Assembly: GCA_016929115.1 (NCBI GenBank)
Contig: JAFGJL010000040.1
Coordinates: forward strand, 1 to 50,198
Direction: 5' to 3'
Source: Candidatus Omnitrophota bacterium
GTDB lineage: Bacteria > Omnitrophota > Gorgyraeia > 2-01-FULL-45-10
Length of the DNA stretch: 50,198 nt
Each line of letters opens with the position of its first letter. The first letter of the stretch is position 1. Shown piece by piece: positions 49,770 through 50,198 of the stretch. The notes under the pieces are model-generated. The model saw only the letters and a list, made by a program, of their open reading frames with translations, was not told the DNA's origin and made no database searches. Both the position numbers and the translations under genes were made by a program.

Positions 49770-50198
49770 ATGATAAAAGAAGCGATAGAGAAGATTGTAA
49801 AGCGCATCGACCTGAGCGAAGAGGAAATGCGCCAGGTCTTCGACGAGATAATGACCGGAAAGGCGACGCTCGCGCAGATAGGGGCGTTCGTGACGGCCTT
49901 GCGCATGAAGGGCGAGACGGTCGAAGAGATAACCGGCGCCGCGAGGGTCATGCGGGAGAAATCGCTGAAGATAAACGCCGGAAGCCCGTCCGTCGACATC
50001 GACCGCGACGACATCAACATAGACGAAGAGACCATCATCGATACCTGCGGCACAGGCGGCAGCGGTACGAACACCTTCAACATCTCGACGACCGTGGCGC
50101 TGGTGGTGGCGGGATGCGGCCTCAAAGTCGCCAAACACGGCAACCGCGCGGCCTCGAGCCAGTGCGGCTCAGCCGACGTCCTGGAGGCGCTCGGCGTG
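49770..50198 (+). CDS. trpD: Anthranilate phosphoribosyltransferase, N-terminal part (truncated by window)
   Basis: [52 protein letters not shown]. Confidence 0.96.
   Translation, partial: MIKEAIEKIVKRIDLSEEEMRQVFDEIMTGKATLAQIGAFVTALRMKGETVEEITGAARVMREKSLKINAGSPSVDIDRDDINIDEETIIDTCGTGGSGTNTFNISTTVALVVAGCGLKVAKHGNRAASSQCGSADVLEALGV

Noticed and set aside
43250-50198. his-trp gene run as a novel system
   Set aside because: Ordinary amino-acid biosynthesis operon order; only the embedded short repeats are unusual and are listed separately.
1-50198. CRISPR arrays, tRNA/rRNA genes, transposases or integrases
   Set aside because: Intergenic gaps were read through and no regularly spaced repeats, cloverleaf sequences or transposase motifs were recognised.

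Overview
The window reads as a bacterial chromosome segment. Protein style, giant ORFs and 'AWAYP' N-termini suggest Candidatus Omnitrophota or a relative; this is inference and no taxonomic search was run. Left flank (1-9606): housekeeping genes ribF(partial)-rpsO-pnp-dut-uppP-ftsK-rodZ-like-rimO-pgsA-pgpA. Centre (9740-35569): three consecutive co-oriented giant genes encoding 2720, 3840 and 2036 aa. All three have a signal-anchor ending in YD(I/L)AWAYP and a related N-terminal domain; giants 1 and 3 share a clearly homologous C-terminal cap and giant 2 has a remote counterpart. Between these ends lie recognisable signalling parts: ACT-like plus PTS Enzyme I/PEP-utilizer-like, PAS-PAS-GGDEF, a second GGDEF, PPP-type phosphatase, sigma-70 region-4-like HTH, histidine-kinase boxes, a cytidylate-kinase-like P-loop domain, TPR and GNAT-like. 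A module of roughly 170-200 aa with the signature DG[FYM]IRxG ... HExxCxxxGHY ... QQ ... P[YF]KG occurs five times in giants 1 and 2 (four intact, one with all putative catalytic/metal residues lost together). This module and the giant cluster are the main candidates for an undescribed system. Right flank: thpR-cinA (minus strand), recA-degP/htrA-recX-alaS, then hisD-hisB-hisH-hisA-hisF-hisI-trpE-trpG-trpD(partial). Non-coding structure includes a perfect 46-bp palindrome whose arms recur inside-out 5 kb away, a second small palindromic repeat family, and several 7-bp tandem-repeat tracts just before ribosome-binding sites, one of them in frame inside alaS. No tRNA, rRNA, CRISPR array or transposase was seen.
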